From assembly GCA_017409345.1 (NCBI GenBank), contig JAFQSX010000004.1:169870-233869 (forward strand): 64,000 nucleotides of DNA. The letters are read 5' to 3'. Positions 52,949-60,918 of this stretch are shown here, piece after piece (position 1 is the stretch's first letter; each line of letters starts with the position of its first letter). This DNA is from Muribaculaceae bacterium. Lineage in GTDB: Bacteria; Bacteroidota; Bacteroidia; Bacteroidales; Muribaculaceae. The translations under genes and the position numbers were made by a program. The notes under the pieces were generated by a model. That model was not told the origin of the DNA, made no database searches, and saw nothing but the letters and a program-made list of their open reading frames with translations.

Positions 52949-52987
52949 ATCAAAAAAATAGCAACATTTCAATTGAAATGTTGCTAT
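52949..52987 (-). terminator. Terminator of the M23 gene (30-bp palindrome)
   Basis: A perfect 30-bp palindrome at 52958-52987 (ATAGCAACATTTCAA and its reverse complement), followed on the minus strand by seven T. Confidence 0.8.
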
Positions 52988-53035
52988 CATATTATTTTAT
53001 CGTATTATTATAGGTTTGTCTCGTTTTATCTATAA

Positions 53036-54007
53036 TTAGCGACGGCTTTTCTTTGACTTTGATTTAGATTTTTTTGTCTTTGAACTAGCAGTTGCTTTTG
53101 ATTTACTCTTTTTAGAAACCTTACTTGCTGATTTTACAGCCGATTTTTTAGCCTTTTTAGAGTAAGATTTTGAGTATCTTGATTTATTTGCTTTTGAAGT
53201 ATATGTCTTTTTAGACTTATATGATTTCTTCACATACGATTTTTGTGCTGCCGCTGGAGAATAGTTGCGAGCATTTTGATATGTAGTCTTGTTAAATGTG
53301 AATACATCGCTATGAACAGTAGCATTTGCAAAGTCAATAATTGCGGCCGGATTAATTGCTACACCCATATAACGAGTTTCGAAATGAAGGTGAGCGCCAA
53401 AACTACGACCGGTATTACCACCTAAGCCAATTGGTTCTCCAGCTTTAACATACTGATTGCGTTTTACTAGATGCTTTGAGAAGTGGCCATAAACTGTTTC
53501 AAGACCATTGTCATGGCGAATAACTACATAGTTACCATAACCTCCGGCTTCGTAGTTAACAATACGCACACGACCATTAAATGCAGCTCTTACAGTATCA
53601 CCTGTGCTCAAACGCATATCTACACCGCGGTGCATGCGACGGAAACGAGGACGATAACCATAGTTAGATGTTACGATACCCGGAACCGGCATATGAAAAC
53701 CTGTAACATCAATCTTAGCTGTAGTAGGAATTTCAATTCCTGCGTAACAATTTACACGAGGGTTATCCCATCCATATTGTTCATCAATTTCACTGATAGA
53801 TATTTCTTCAGTTTCATTTCCGAGAACACCATTTACAAATTTGTTTGTTTCTTCGTTTTTAATTTTGTTGGCATTGTTTCCTACTCCTGCAATGTAATTT
53901 TGATGCATCAACGCATGACGTTTACTTTGTGCTTGAGAAGAAAATGCAACACATAGAGTAATTAAAAATAATGTTGTTGTCTTAATAATCTTATTCAAAT
54001 TCATCAT
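53036..54007 (-). CDS. M23 peptidoglycan endopeptidase with lysine-rich tail
   Basis: A 323-residue exported LytM-family protein. A signal peptide (1-27, AQA) leads to a unique N-terminal part and the M23 domain at about 105-225: HRGVDMR (zinc H126, D130), VYGHFS and HLHFE (H206, H208). These cut peptide cross-links in the cell wall. The last 68 residues (256-323) hold 26 lysines plus many Ser, Ala and Tyr in short YK/SK repeats, giving a strongly basic, probably disordered tail. It could bind anionic wall polymers, LPS or DNA. The -7 box (TACCTTTG, 54104-54097) leaves a 90-base leader. Confidence 0.88.
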   Translation of the reverse strand: MMNLNKIIKTTTLFLITLCVAFSSQAQSKRHALMHQNYIAGVGNNANKIKNEETNKFVNGVLGNETEEISISEIDEQYGWDNPRVNCYAGIEIPTTAKIDVTGFHMPVPGIVTSNYGYRPRFRRMHRGVDMRLSTGDTVRAAFNGRVRIVNYEAGGYGNYVVIRHDNGLETVYGHFSKHLVKRNQYVKAGEPIGLGGNTGRSFGAHLHFETRYMGVAINPAAIIDFANATVHSDVFTFNKTTYQNARNYSPAAAQKSYVKKSYKSKKTYTSKANKSRYSKSYSKKAKKSAVKSASKVSKKSKSKATASSKTKKSKSKSKKSRR

Positions 54008-54096
54008 TCAAAATTTTGACGTCCTATTATTACGTTTTAATTTTAGAGAGAGAAAAGGACGAGTTTAAAATATTTTTACTATTTCTTCAACGGTGG

Positions 54097-54104
54097 CAAA
54101 GGTA
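54097..54104 (-). promoter_or_regulatory. -7 box of the M23 gene
   Basis: TACCTTTG on the minus strand. The remaining sequence to 54307 shows only a weak CACAAA/TTTGTG inverted repeat near 54260. Confidence 0.5.
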
Positions 54105-54307
54105 CAACGATTCGTTTGAGTACCAAAGAATTGCACAAATAAAAAATGTGAATTGAAAAAGATAAATCTTAAAATTATGCGCTAACACACTAATACTCAA
54201 CAAGATAAAAATTAACACTTTTGGCATCATTTTTTTTAATGTAAAATTTGCGTTGCTCACAAAGTGTTAATTTGTGGTTAAAATTTGTATTCAAAACGAC
54301 TAAAATT

Positions 54308-56407
54308 TTAACTTATTAGACTCCAATTGATGTTTTTTGCAAATAATACATTTATTTGATTACGCAAAATTGCATTCTCTTGCAATGATAATTCAGGGTC
54401 AGAATCAAGCACATCCGATGCTGAATTACGTGCCAGTTGAATAATCTGCCCATCGGTAGCCAAATTTGCGATATGCAAATCAAAAGCAATACCACTTTGC
54501 ATTGTACCCTCCAAATCACCAGGTCCACGCATTTTTAAATCAGCCTCAGCGACAATAAATCCGTCAGTAGTAGAAGTCATTATCTCTAACCGCTGGCGAG
54601 TTTCTTTTGCTATCTTAACTTTAGTCATCAATATACAATAACTTTGATCGGCACCTCGTCCCACTCTACCACGCAACTGATGTAATTGTGACAATCCGAA
54701 GCGTTCAGCATTTTCAATAATCATCGTTGTTGCATTAGGAACATTTACGCCAACCTCAATCACAGTTGTCGCCACTAGTATATGAGCCTGACCGGATGCA
54801 AAAAGCGACATTTGATAATCTTTTTCGGCTGGTTTCATTTTTCCATGAACAAAAGCCACCCTATATGAAGGAAATGTTTCACATATCAATTCATATCCCT
54901 CTTCTAAACTTTGCAAATCAAGTTTCTCATTTTCTTGAATAAGAGGATAAACTATATAAACTTGTCTTCCTTGTTTTAGTTGTCGGCCTACTGCTTGATA
55001 TACTTGCATCCTCTGATCACTATTATCTCCATAGCGAAGAAGAGTCTGCACCGGTTTTCTACCCGGAGGCAATTCATCAATAACCGACACATCAAGATCT
55101 CCATAAACCGTCATTGCCAATGTACGAGGGATAGGAGTTGCAGTCATCACAAGCACATGAGGAGGAGTGGAGTTCTTTTTCCACAATCGCGCACGTTGAG
55201 CCACTCCAAATCGATGTTGTTCATCTATTACAACAAACCCTAGATTTTGAAATTGCACATTATCCTCAATTACAGCATGAGTACCTATTAATATATGCAA
55301 TGAGCCATCTTGTAATTGTCCATGAATAATATCACGTTGTTTCTTGCGAGTTGAACCGGTAAGCAATTTCACATTAATACCTATTGGAGCAACTAACTCT
55401 GATATCGTTTCAAAATGTTGTGTTGCCAAAATCTCAGTAGGTGCCATAAGGCAAGCCTGAGTATTATTATCTACAGCAATAAGCATACACAACAATGCCA
55501 CAAGAGTTTTTCCACTCCCTACATCACCTTGTAACAATCGATTCATCTGCTTACCACTCCCCATATCGGCACGAATCTCTTTTATCACTCGTTTTTGAGC
55601 CCCGGTGAGTTCAAATGGTAATTGTTGAGAATAAAATGTATTAAAAAAATGCCCTATTCGAGGAAAATGAAATCCTCTAATTACCGCCGACCGACGTCGA
55701 GTGTAGCGCAAAATATTAAGTTGCATATAAAACAACTCCTCAAATTTGAGTCTAAATCGAGCCTTCTGCAATTGCTCATTATTTTGTGGATTATGAATTG
55801 CCACAATTGCATCTTTTATTGGCATAAGATTTAAGCGAGACAAAATATAAGGAGGTAATGTTTCAGAGATATTGTTTACTACAGACAATGCTGTGTGTAT
55901 ATAATTAAATAATGTGCGTGATGACACACCTCTATTTCGCAATGTTTCGGTCAACGGATATACACCTCTCAATCCTTGCATTGCTCCTGCTGCCACAATG
56001 GAATCAACCTCGGGATGCACCATACTCCATCGGCCATTAAACTCCGTTGGTTTACCAAATAAAATATACTCATTGCCTACTAGATAGGCATCCTTTATTG
56101 ACTTTATGCGCTGAAACCAAACAACTTCAATGGTTCCTGTTCCATCAGTAAATAATCCAACCAAACGACTCTTTGCGCCAGTTCCTTGAACCGAAAATGT
56201 GATAAATCTACCCTTTAATTGAATCGATGGCATATCGCCATGAATATCTCTAATAGTATATATCGACGACCTATCCAGATAATGATTGGGGAAATGATAT
56301 AACAAATCATAATAGGATTTGATGCCAAGTTGTTTTTCTAACAATTCGGCTCGTTTTGGTCCAACACCTTTGAGATATTTTATGTCGAGAGAGCGCAATC
56401 GGTTCAT
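54308..56407 (-). CDS. recG: ATP-dependent DNA helicase RecG
   Basis: A 699-residue helicase that remodels stalled replication forks and Holliday junctions. The N-terminal wedge (LDIKYLKGVGPKRAELL at the start, helix-hairpin-helix and OB-like regions up to about 200) is followed by the motor: Walker A GDVGSGKT (about 292-299), DEQHRFGVAQR (motif II), TATPIPRTL (motif III), VATTVIEVGVNVPNAT and QLRGRVGRG (motif VI). The gene overlaps ispD by 4 bases (ATGA), so the two are co-transcribed. Confidence 0.96.
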   Translation of the reverse strand: MNRLRSLDIKYLKGVGPKRAELLEKQLGIKSYYDLLYHFPNHYLDRSSIYTIRDIHGDMPSIQLKGRFITFSVQGTGAKSRLVGLFTDGTGTIEVVWFQRIKSIKDAYLVGNEYILFGKPTEFNGRWSMVHPEVDSIVAAGAMQGLRGVYPLTETLRNRGVSSRTLFNYIHTALSVVNNISETLPPYILSRLNLMPIKDAIVAIHNPQNNEQLQKARFRLKFEELFYMQLNILRYTRRRSAVIRGFHFPRIGHFFNTFYSQQLPFELTGAQKRVIKEIRADMGSGKQMNRLLQGDVGSGKTLVALLCMLIAVDNNTQACLMAPTEILATQHFETISELVAPIGINVKLLTGSTRKKQRDIIHGQLQDGSLHILIGTHAVIEDNVQFQNLGFVVIDEQHRFGVAQRARLWKKNSTPPHVLVMTATPIPRTLAMTVYGDLDVSVIDELPPGRKPVQTLLRYGDNSDQRMQVYQAVGRQLKQGRQVYIVYPLIQENEKLDLQSLEEGYELICETFPSYRVAFVHGKMKPAEKDYQMSLFASGQAHILVATTVIEVGVNVPNATTMIIENAERFGLSQLHQLRGRVGRGADQSYCILMTKVKIAKETRQRLEIMTSTTDGFIVAEADLKMRGPGDLEGTMQSGIAFDLHIANLATDGQIIQLARNSASDVLDSDPELSLQENAILRNQINVLFAKNINWSLIS

Positions 56408-57081
56408 CGTTGACGAAGGTATAGTTGTGCAATCTCAATGTCGAGAGGGTTTGTTATCTTTATATTATATGTATCCCCTTCTACCAATGCTACCTCATAA
56501 CCCATCGCAGCCATTACGGATGCATCATCAGTAAATGTTGGTGTAAAAGGCAATGAATATGCTTCAATTAGTTTTTCGGCTTGAAATACTTGAGGAGTTT
56601 GCACTGCTTTGTATAAAGCACGATCAACCGGCACTGACCCTTGTTCATTTAGTTGACGCAATGAATCGGTTACCGAAACAACCGGTATTGCTCCGGGTGC
56701 ATCATTAAGAGCGGCTATCAATCGCTCAACCATCATTCGATCCACGATGGGGCGTGCTCCGTCATGAACTGTTATCACTTCGGCATCATCGGGGATTGTA
56801 TCAATGGCATTCTTCACCGATTGCCATCGGCTATCACCACCCACCACAATACATGGGGACTCAAATGAATACTGCTCACACAACTCTGCCCAATAATCAA
56901 CAAAATCCTTATTTAACACCAATACGATATGCGAATCGGGCAAAGCCACTCGCATATTCTCTATCGTGTACATCAATACCGGACGGCCATTCATAAGACA
57001 ATATTGTTTAGGCAACGCGGCACCAAATCGGCTACCGCTACCGGCTGCTACTATTATATTATATATGTGTTGAGCATTCAT
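56404..57081 (-). CDS. ispD: 2-C-methyl-D-erythritol 4-phosphate cytidylyltransferase IspD
   Basis: A 225-residue cytidylyltransferase of the MEP isoprenoid pathway. It has the nucleotide loop AAGSGSRFGAALPKQY with the catalytic Arg and Lys, VHDGARPIV, KAVQTPQVF and a C-terminal NIKITNPLDIEIA. It is the first gene of an operon with recG. The -7 box ends 5 bases before the ATG, so the message is expected to lack a leader. Confidence 0.95.
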   Translation of the reverse strand: MNAQHIYNIIVAAGSGSRFGAALPKQYCLMNGRPVLMYTIENMRVALPDSHIVLVLNKDFVDYWAELCEQYSFESPCIVVGGDSRWQSVKNAIDTIPDDAEVITVHDGARPIVDRMMVERLIAALNDAPGAIPVVSVTDSLRQLNEQGSVPVDRALYKAVQTPQVFQAEKLIEAYSLPFTPTFTDDASVMAAMGYEVALVEGDTYNIKITNPLDIEIAQLYLRQR

Positions 57082-57086
57082 ATATG

Positions 57087-57094
57087 CAAAGATA
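57087..57094 (-). promoter_or_regulatory. -7 box of ispD-recG (leaderless)
   Basis: TATCTTTG followed by CATAT and then the ATG of ispD. Confidence 0.6.
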
Positions 57095-57110
57095 ATTAAT
57101 TTTCGCCAAC

Positions 57111-58274
57111 CTAAAACAACACTCTTGTTGATATATTCAATGTCAATGAATGGGTTGTTTTGTCAATGGCTGTGGGTGTGGCTATTCCATATGTGGCATT
57201 AGGGGATAATCTATATTCAGCATCAGCTATTTCGTAGCCCAAAGTGGTCCCAACACTCATATTATCGTTTAATCGATAGGTGGAACCGGCTGCAATGCGT
57301 GCGTTCACAAATCCTTCGTTTGTTTCTATCGCTCTATCTATTGATTTGAGCGAAAAATTACGATAATAACCACAAGCCACTTCGGCATTAAAAGAAAAAC
57401 GACTGCTCAACTGCTTGCGATAATATGGTGACAGTTCTACCCCAACTGCATTTTCGGGTGCTACAAAAGTGCGCTCACACGTTGCCGACTCATAGAAGAT
57501 GGGAGTAGAACGCATAATCGCTCCAACCGATGCGCCCCAATGGTCACCAAACGGCATACCGAAACGCAATCCCACATTGAGCGACGGCTCTCGCGAAATC
57601 TTATATCCTTGCGACTTGAAACTTCCGAGATTAAAACTCATTCCGGTTTCAAGAGACAAAAAGGATTGGTTTTCATCTTCAACCGACAGCTTATTATATC
57701 TGTTTTGTAGTTGTTTTTCACCAAAAATTTTGTCACCAATAAAATATCCCAAGTGACCGGTCACAACTCCTATCAATGCACCACCGGCCACATCGACCGG
57801 AAAATGTCGACAATCAACCACCCTCTGCATCGCAATTGCCGAGGCAAAGGTATAACCTCCAAACGTGTACCATGGCGAGCGCCAGCCAAGTTCTCGTTCT
57901 ATCATCGTTGCTCCAAGAAAACACCATGCAGTGTGTCCGGATGGAAATGAACGATCGTTTGTAGCATCAGGACGAATCTCCCCTACTTCTCGTTTCAACC
58001 AATCAACACTTCCAGCCATCATCACCACACCAAGACCTTGCGATACAGCCATGCGCCCCCACCCCGACCGGGTAGGCTGCCCCACCGCCTTCATTGCCCA
58101 TGGCAATACCAACGAAACATACTGCGCACCATCAACAATCAATCCATTGTCACCATCTTGCGCCTCCCATGTAGGCGTCCAATCGGCACGTAACGATAAC
58201 GGCTCAGCCTCACTTTGGGCATATCCACCAAAGACTGAACAAAACAACGTGATTATCGCAACAAATTTCTTCAT
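57111..58274 (-). CDS. PAP2 phosphatase fused to outer-membrane beta-barrel
   Basis: A 387-residue envelope protein. After a signal peptide (1-19) comes a PAP2 acid-phosphatase domain: KREVGEIRPD, SFPSGHTA and RVVDCRHFPVDVAGG, the three motifs of lipid phosphatases, with hydrophobic helices around them. From about residue 200 the sequence changes to alternating strands (YRLNDNMSVGTTLGYEI) ending in a phenylalanine, as in outer-membrane barrels. The fusion would put a phosphatase at the inner leaflet of the outer membrane. Lipid A or undecaprenyl pyrophosphate are plausible substrates, but that is inference. Confidence 0.85.
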   Translation of the reverse strand: MKKFVAIITLFCSVFGGYAQSEAEPLSLRADWTPTWEAQDGDNGLIVDGAQYVSLVLPWAMKAVGQPTRSGWGRMAVSQGLGVVMMAGSVDWLKREVGEIRPDATNDRSFPSGHTAWCFLGATMIERELGWRSPWYTFGGYTFASAIAMQRVVDCRHFPVDVAGGALIGVVTGHLGYFIGDKIFGEKQLQNRYNKLSVEDENQSFLSLETGMSFNLGSFKSQGYKISREPSLNVGLRFGMPFGDHWGASVGAIMRSTPIFYESATCERTFVAPENAVGVELSPYYRKQLSSRFSFNAEVACGYYRNFSLKSIDRAIETNEGFVNARIAAGSTYRLNDNMSVGTTLGYEIADAEYRLSPNATYGIATPTAIDKTTHSLTLNISTRVLF

Positions 58275-58278
58275 AGTG

Positions 58279-58286
58279 CAAATATA
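58279..58286 (-). promoter_or_regulatory. -7 box of the PAP2 gene (leaderless)
   Basis: TATATTTG followed by CACT and the ATG. The 11-base string TTTGCACTATG is identical to that at clpS. Confidence 0.6.
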
Positions 58287-58301
58287 CCTATTTTAGAGTA
58301 G

Positions 58302-58339
58302 ATAAAAAACAATGAGGACCGACAAAACGCCGATCCTCA
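58302..58339 (-). terminator. Terminator of gdhA
   Basis: A 9-bp stem TGAGGATCG/CGGTCCTCA on the minus strand (one U-G wobble), then a TTGTTTTTT tract. Confidence 0.8.
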
Positions 58340-58366
58340 CATATATTTGATCTAATTTACTATATA

Positions 58367-59704
58367 TTAAATGATACCTTGAGCCATCATTGCGCGAGCC
58401 ACTTTCATGAAGCCGGCAACGTTTGCACCCTTAACATAGTTGATATATCCATCTTCCTCTTTACCATAGATAGTACATTGTTTGTGGATTTCAGCCATGA
58501 TACCTTTGAGTTTAGCGTCAACTTCTTCAGCACTCCAGTTGAGTTTTTGTGAGTTTTGAGCCATTTCAAGACCTGATACTGACACACCACCTGCGTTTGC
58601 AGCCTTACCGGGAGCATAAAGAATCTTAGCGTTGAGGAATTCTTTGATTGCATCGGGAGTTGAAGGCATGTTAGCACCTTCCGACACTGCGAAACAGCCG
58701 TTAGCAAGGAGTGCGCGAGCATCGTCACCATCAAGTTCGTTTTGAGTTGCCGATGGCATTGCGATATCACAAACAGCGTGTTGCCATGGACGTTCGCCTT
58801 CGAAATATTGACAATCATATTCTTCGGCAAACTCTTTGATGCGACCACGATAAACGTTTTTGAGTTTGAAGATATAGTCGAGTTGTTCTTGTGAGATACC
58901 TTCGGGCACATAGATTGAACCGTTAGAATCGCTCATTGACACAACTTTCGCACCAAGTTCGAGAAGTTTTTTAGCTGTATATGTAGCCACATTACCTGAA
59001 CCTGAGATAGCAACTTTCTTATCTTTGATGTCAATACCTTTTGTTGCAAGCATGTTCAACAAGAAGTAAACGTTACCATAACCTGTTGCTTCGGGACGCA
59101 CGAGTGAACCGCCAAAGTCAAGACCTTTACCGGTGAATGTACCTGTGAATTCACGAGCCATTTTCTTGTACATACCATACATGTACCCTACTTCGCGAGC
59201 ACCTACACCTATATCACCTGCAGGAACGTCGGTATCGGGACCGATGTGACGCCACAATTCAGCGATAAATGCTTGGCAGAAACGCATCACTTCCATGTCG
59301 CTCTTGCCACGTGGAGAGAAGTCGGAACCACCTTTACCACCACCCATAGCGAGTGTTGTGAGTGAGTTTTTGAATGTTTGCTCAAATGCGAGGAATTTCA
59401 AGATTGACAAGTTAACCGATGAGTGGAAACGGATACCACCTTTGTATGGACCAATAGCATTGTTATGTTGCACACGGTAACCCATGTTGTTTTGTACATT
59501 TCCTTTATCATCTACCCACGAAATGCGGAATGTGAACACGCGATCGGGAATGCAAAGGCGTTCAATCAAGTTGTAGCGTTCAAATTCGGGGTGTTCGTTG
59601 TAAACATCTTCGATTGTAGATAAAACTTCTTCTACTGCCTGAATATATTCAGGTTCATTTGGAAAACGACATTTCAATTTGTCGATTACTTCAACTGCTT
59701 TCAT
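58367..59704 (-). CDS. gdhA: NADP-type glutamate dehydrogenase
   Basis: A 445-residue hexameric enzyme that makes glutamate from 2-oxoglutarate and ammonium, a main ammonium-assimilation route in Bacteroidales. It shows the glutamate-binding Lys region MGGGKGGSDF, the PAGDIGVG loop and the nucleotide fold VAISGSGNVATY. Its length fits the small bacterial type. It stands alone. The leader of about 80 bases contains a hairpin (ATGATGC/GCATCAT, 59760-59779), possibly regulatory. Confidence 0.96.
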   Translation of the reverse strand: MKAVEVIDKLKCRFPNEPEYIQAVEEVLSTIEDVYNEHPEFERYNLIERLCIPDRVFTFRISWVDDKGNVQNNMGYRVQHNNAIGPYKGGIRFHSSVNLSILKFLAFEQTFKNSLTTLAMGGGKGGSDFSPRGKSDMEVMRFCQAFIAELWRHIGPDTDVPAGDIGVGAREVGYMYGMYKKMAREFTGTFTGKGLDFGGSLVRPEATGYGNVYFLLNMLATKGIDIKDKKVAISGSGNVATYTAKKLLELGAKVVSMSDSNGSIYVPEGISQEQLDYIFKLKNVYRGRIKEFAEEYDCQYFEGERPWQHAVCDIAMPSATQNELDGDDARALLANGCFAVSEGANMPSTPDAIKEFLNAKILYAPGKAANAGGVSVSGLEMAQNSQKLNWSAEEVDAKLKGIMAEIHKQCTIYGKEEDGYINYVKGANVAGFMKVARAMMAQGII

Positions 59705-59788
59705 AAATTTCTTTCTTTAATGAAGTATTATGTGTATGTAAATATAATCTAAAACAATCATGATGCTCTTTCGCATCATTTACGGCTA

Positions 59789-59796
59789 CAAAGATA
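59789..59796 (-). promoter_or_regulatory. -7 box of gdhA
   Basis: TATCTTTG on the minus strand. Between here and 60050 I see no gene or RNA. Confidence 0.55.
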
Positions 59797-60050
59797 TAAC
59801 CTTTTATCGTATTATCCTAACATTTTGTAAATTTTTTCTTGAAAAATGTAAACTTTTTCTATTTTTCTTCATTTTGCAAAGATTTTTGCAACCTCAACCA
59901 ACACAAAAATAGCAAAAAGCAAGCAAATAGAACTAATAAATTGAAAGTTGAGAGTTAATTCTTCCTTAATGCATTTTTCTTGTTTTCCGAAGCGCAGCAA
60001 CAATCTCCTGCCCACGCAGGGGATAGAAGGAGAGTTTTGGCCAACGTACG

Positions 60051-60269
60051 TTCTGACCACCTCCCGGCTTCGCCGTACTCCTCCTAAAATTTCTTTCGTA
60101 AATTTCAAGGGGAGAGTTGCTTATGTTATTGGTATTTTAACCGTCCACTTATTTGAACTGCAATCAAGGGGAGAGATACTTTGTCATTTATTTCATTGCG
60201 TCAGCCAAGCTGTCCCCTTGTTTTTCGCAGAAAAAGAGGGGGACGAGGTGCCTGCACCGGAGGGGGTTA
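60051..60269. repeat. Dispersed hairpin repeats upstream of the DUF559 gene (copy B)
   Basis: 60051-60120 holds ACCACCTCCCGGCTTCGCCG then TACTCCTCCT...CAAGGGGAGAGTTGC, two consecutive hairpins. A second AAGGGGAGAG lies at 60166-60175. CTGTCCCCTTGTTTTTC...GAAAAAGAGGGGGA at 60210-60243 forms a third hairpin. Related units lie at 19.6, 60.7 and 63.9 kb. Confidence 0.65.
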
Positions 60270-60328
60270 AATCTCACAAAACACCAATTCTCTCACAATA
60301 TTTACAAGTTGGGAAACGTAATATAATC

Positions 60329-60688
60329 ATGAAACTAACCAATAAGCCCGAACTAAAAACCATTCGTCAAAGCTTACGCACTAATGGCACCCCGGCAGAA
60401 GCAACCTTATGGCGAATACTAAAAAACAAACAATTTGATGGTTGGAGATGGAGAAGACAACATTCCATTGGAAACATCATTTTAGATTTTTATTGCCCTA
60501 AAGCTAAATTAGGTATTGAATTAGATGGAAATCATCACTTTTCTTCTGGTGGGCAGATTGCAGACGATATTAAAACTGAAATACTACATGATTTTGGGAT
60601 AAAAGTAATCCATATCGAAAACAATCAGCTATGGAAAATGCCTGATGCTATATTAGAACTTATCAAACAAGAATTAGAGTCAAAATAA
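60329..60688 (+). CDS. DUF559 endonuclease-like protein
   Basis: A 119-residue protein of the DUF559 group, related in fold to very-short-patch (Vsr-like) endonucleases. RTNGTPAEATLWRILKNKQ is followed by GWRWRRQHSIGN, then the core LDFYCPKAKLGIELDGNHH (an Asp and Glu-x-Asp with His) and KVIHIENNQLW. The frame is open upstream to 59948, but the conserved domain starts at this ATG and the upstream part is repeat sequence. The gene is enclosed by hairpin repeats on both sides and has no housekeeping neighbours on its strand, which suggests a small selfish or repeat-associated element. Confidence 0.8.
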   Translation: MKLTNKPELKTIRQSLRTNGTPAEATLWRILKNKQFDGWRWRRQHSIGNIILDFYCPKAKLGIELDGNHHFSSGGQIADDIKTEILHDFGIKVIHIENNQLWKMPDAILELIKQELESK

Positions 60689-60780
60689 ACGGCTTCGCTG
60701 TACTAAGATTATGCAACACTCCCTCGGCTCTTCGAGCCACTCCCCCTAAATTTTATTCTAAAATTCAAGGGGAGAGCTAC
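60689..60780. repeat. Dispersed hairpin repeat downstream of the DUF559 gene (copy C)
   Basis: CGGCTTCGCTGTACT right after the stop codon echoes CGGCTTCGCCGTACT of the upstream copy. A full unit follows at 60713-60780: CACTCCCTCGGCTCTTCGAG, then CCACTCCCCCT...AAGGGGAGAGC, giving palindrome GGCTC/GAGCC and a second, AT-rich hairpin. Confidence 0.65.
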
Positions 60781-60811
60781 TTTTGCATATTACTTTTTTT
60801 GCGTTTGCATC

Positions 60812-60877
60812 GCATAATAAATAATTCCCTAAATAGGGTGTGCGGAGCCACCCTATTTAGGGAATTATTATTTATGC
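60812..60877 (-). terminator. Very long hairpin downstream of the VWA-SUMF1 gene
   Basis: Arms 60812-60840 and 60849-60877 are 29 bases each and pair with only a small slip near the outer end; the inner part AATTCCCTAAATAGGGTG is perfect. Loop of 8 bases. It starts about 40 bases after the stop of the gene at 60919. It may be a terminator, though it is far longer than needed. Confidence 0.6.
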
Positions 60878-60918
60878 TCTGAATGTTTTTAGCTTAGAAA
60901 TAGAGCGAATGCCCAAAC

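Noticed and set aside
59948-60328. N-terminal extension of the DUF559 protein
   Set aside because: The frame is open but runs through hairpin repeats and lacks protein-like composition. The domain begins at the ATG at 60329.
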